Shown here piece by piece: positions 63,079 through 64,000 of a stretch of 64,000 bases of DNA. This DNA comes from Sepiola atlantica (lineage: Eukaryota > Mollusca > Cephalopoda > Sepiida > Sepiolidae): contig OY744535.1 in NCBI GenBank assembly GCA_963556195.1, positions 88,575,449 through 88,639,448 of the forward strand. Reading direction: 5' to 3'. Position numbers and translations under genes: made by a program. How positions within the stretch are numbered: position 1 is the first letter of the stretch; every line of letters starts with the position of its first letter. Under the pieces are notes generated by a model, which was not told the DNA's origin, searched no databases, and saw only the letters and a program-made list of their open reading frames with translations.

Positions 63079-64000
63079 CACTAGCAAACGTATCCATTAT
63101 TACCCGGACGTAAGTATAGCATAAAAAGTTTTGAACAAAATAGGTGTTTACAGTATTTTAACACTATTGCAATTATGTTATGTCTCATGTAATGATGTGA
63201 GTAAGACTATGATGGCCTCTTCCATTTGTGAATAACATGGATATTGTTTTGATATACACTATTTATTAATATATAAGTTAAGATACAAATACGGGAGGTT
63301 ACAGTTCGGTGAGTGTGAACCCATCGTATTTACTGATGGGACGATATCAAAATAGCCTTTCTTTACCATTAAACGGCGATGAAACCAACACTGTTAAACA
63401 TTCCCGATTCCAACTTGGTAGATAAGTCAAGAATAGACGGGAGATTATTTTACCGAATACCGTCGGATTGCTAAAAGGATTGCTAATTTTATTAATAAAC
63501 CAATGCTTGGCATTTATCGAGGGTCACCCTTTATATGAGAGCTCTATAAACTTCCTAGACTATTTCTAACTGAATCATAGGTAATATGTTATACTCTTTA
63601 TCTTGAAGATTTTCAAAGCATTTTACTAAAGACGGAATGTCTATAATATTCAGGGACATTTGGAAAGCATAACATATGCGGCTATTTAACGTGAATATGT
63701 TTTTTAAGCATTACTAATCATCAACAGACTTTAAACATGTTTAAAAGTGTTAACAATCTTGAAATGGTATATACTTTTTCGTGATTAATATGATAAGTAT
63801 ATCGTGCTTTGATTCATCAGATAACCGTTTGAAATTATCAGCATTTCTCACTTATGGTAATTGATTGAAAGTTATTGATAGTTTTTCATTCCTTCGCTAA
63901 ATACTTTCCACATAATATTTACAGATTCCAATGCATCTCTGTGCTTTTACTTTTCCCTGAACCTCAATTATATTAAGTGTCTGTCTAACGCCAGCAAATT
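63078..64000. other. No recognisable feature
   Basis: AT-rich DNA with no supported gene or repeat. Confidence 0.5.

Overview
The window is eukaryotic, AT-rich and dominated by repeats. I find no intact host gene. The mix of features is: dozens of long (TA)n / (TATATG)n tracts, a tRNA-derived SINE, decayed Jockey-like and restriction-like-endonuclease (RLE) LINEs, a Gypsy relic, MITEs, several satellites, and a decayed XPG/FEN1-type gene. It suggests an invertebrate animal genome; a coleoid cephalopod (octopus-like) fits best. That assignment is inference from overall texture and remembered repeat families, not a database match.

Layout. 0-4.2 kb: a degenerate ~85 bp satellite interrupted by a GC-rich repeat, then TA tracts and a dispersed repeat. 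4.26-6.74 kb: a ~157 bp satellite. 6.75-7.25 kb: a foldback element and a second GC-rich repeat copy. 7.4-11.6 kb: TA tracts, two small inverted-repeat elements and unremarkable DNA. 11.6-12.6 kb: a ~115 bp satellite. 12.65-13.77 kb: an RLE-type LINE relic with an insertion. 14.25-15.6 kb: a 27 bp minisatellite with a 403 bp higher-order repeat. 15.6-19 kb: nothing recognisable. 19.0-21.0 kb: an internally deleted Gypsy element (minus strand) between short LTRs. 22.98-23.14 kb: a tRNA-derived SINE. 25.9-28.1 kb and 38.8-40.3 kb: TA arrays and two copies of a dispersed retroelement-like repeat. 29.9-32.6 kb and 35.6-37.1 kb: three Jockey-like LINE relics on both strands. 33.15-35.35 kb: a mariner-type MITE inside a TA tract, followed by an RLE LINE 3' end bracketed by (ACT)n/(AAT)n. 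40.4-49.6 kb: palindromes with TA cores, foldbacks, a second copy of the ~85 bp satellite and a second copy of the 2.3 kb repeat. 51.06-56.44 kb: the most interesting object. 57.2-58.5 kb: a possible LTR-retrotransposon 3' end. 58.5-64 kb: mostly featureless AT-rich DNA.

Main discovery. Between 51.06 and 56.44 kb a long broken reading frame on the minus strand encodes a multi-domain protein with an N-terminal Cys/His motif, a long conserved middle, an XPG/FEN1-like nuclease domain and a C-terminal cysteine cluster. It lies between imperfect inverted repeats about 140-165 bp long. This arrangement indicates a decayed cut-and-paste DNA transposon whose transposase is an XPG-type nuclease; the published Academ superfamily is the closest concept I know. 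Two acidic residues of one catalytic motif are replaced, and there are many stops and frameshifts, so this copy is dead.

The genes do not form a pathway. The window is a graveyard of mobile elements nested in simple repeats, probably intergenic or deep intronic DNA.
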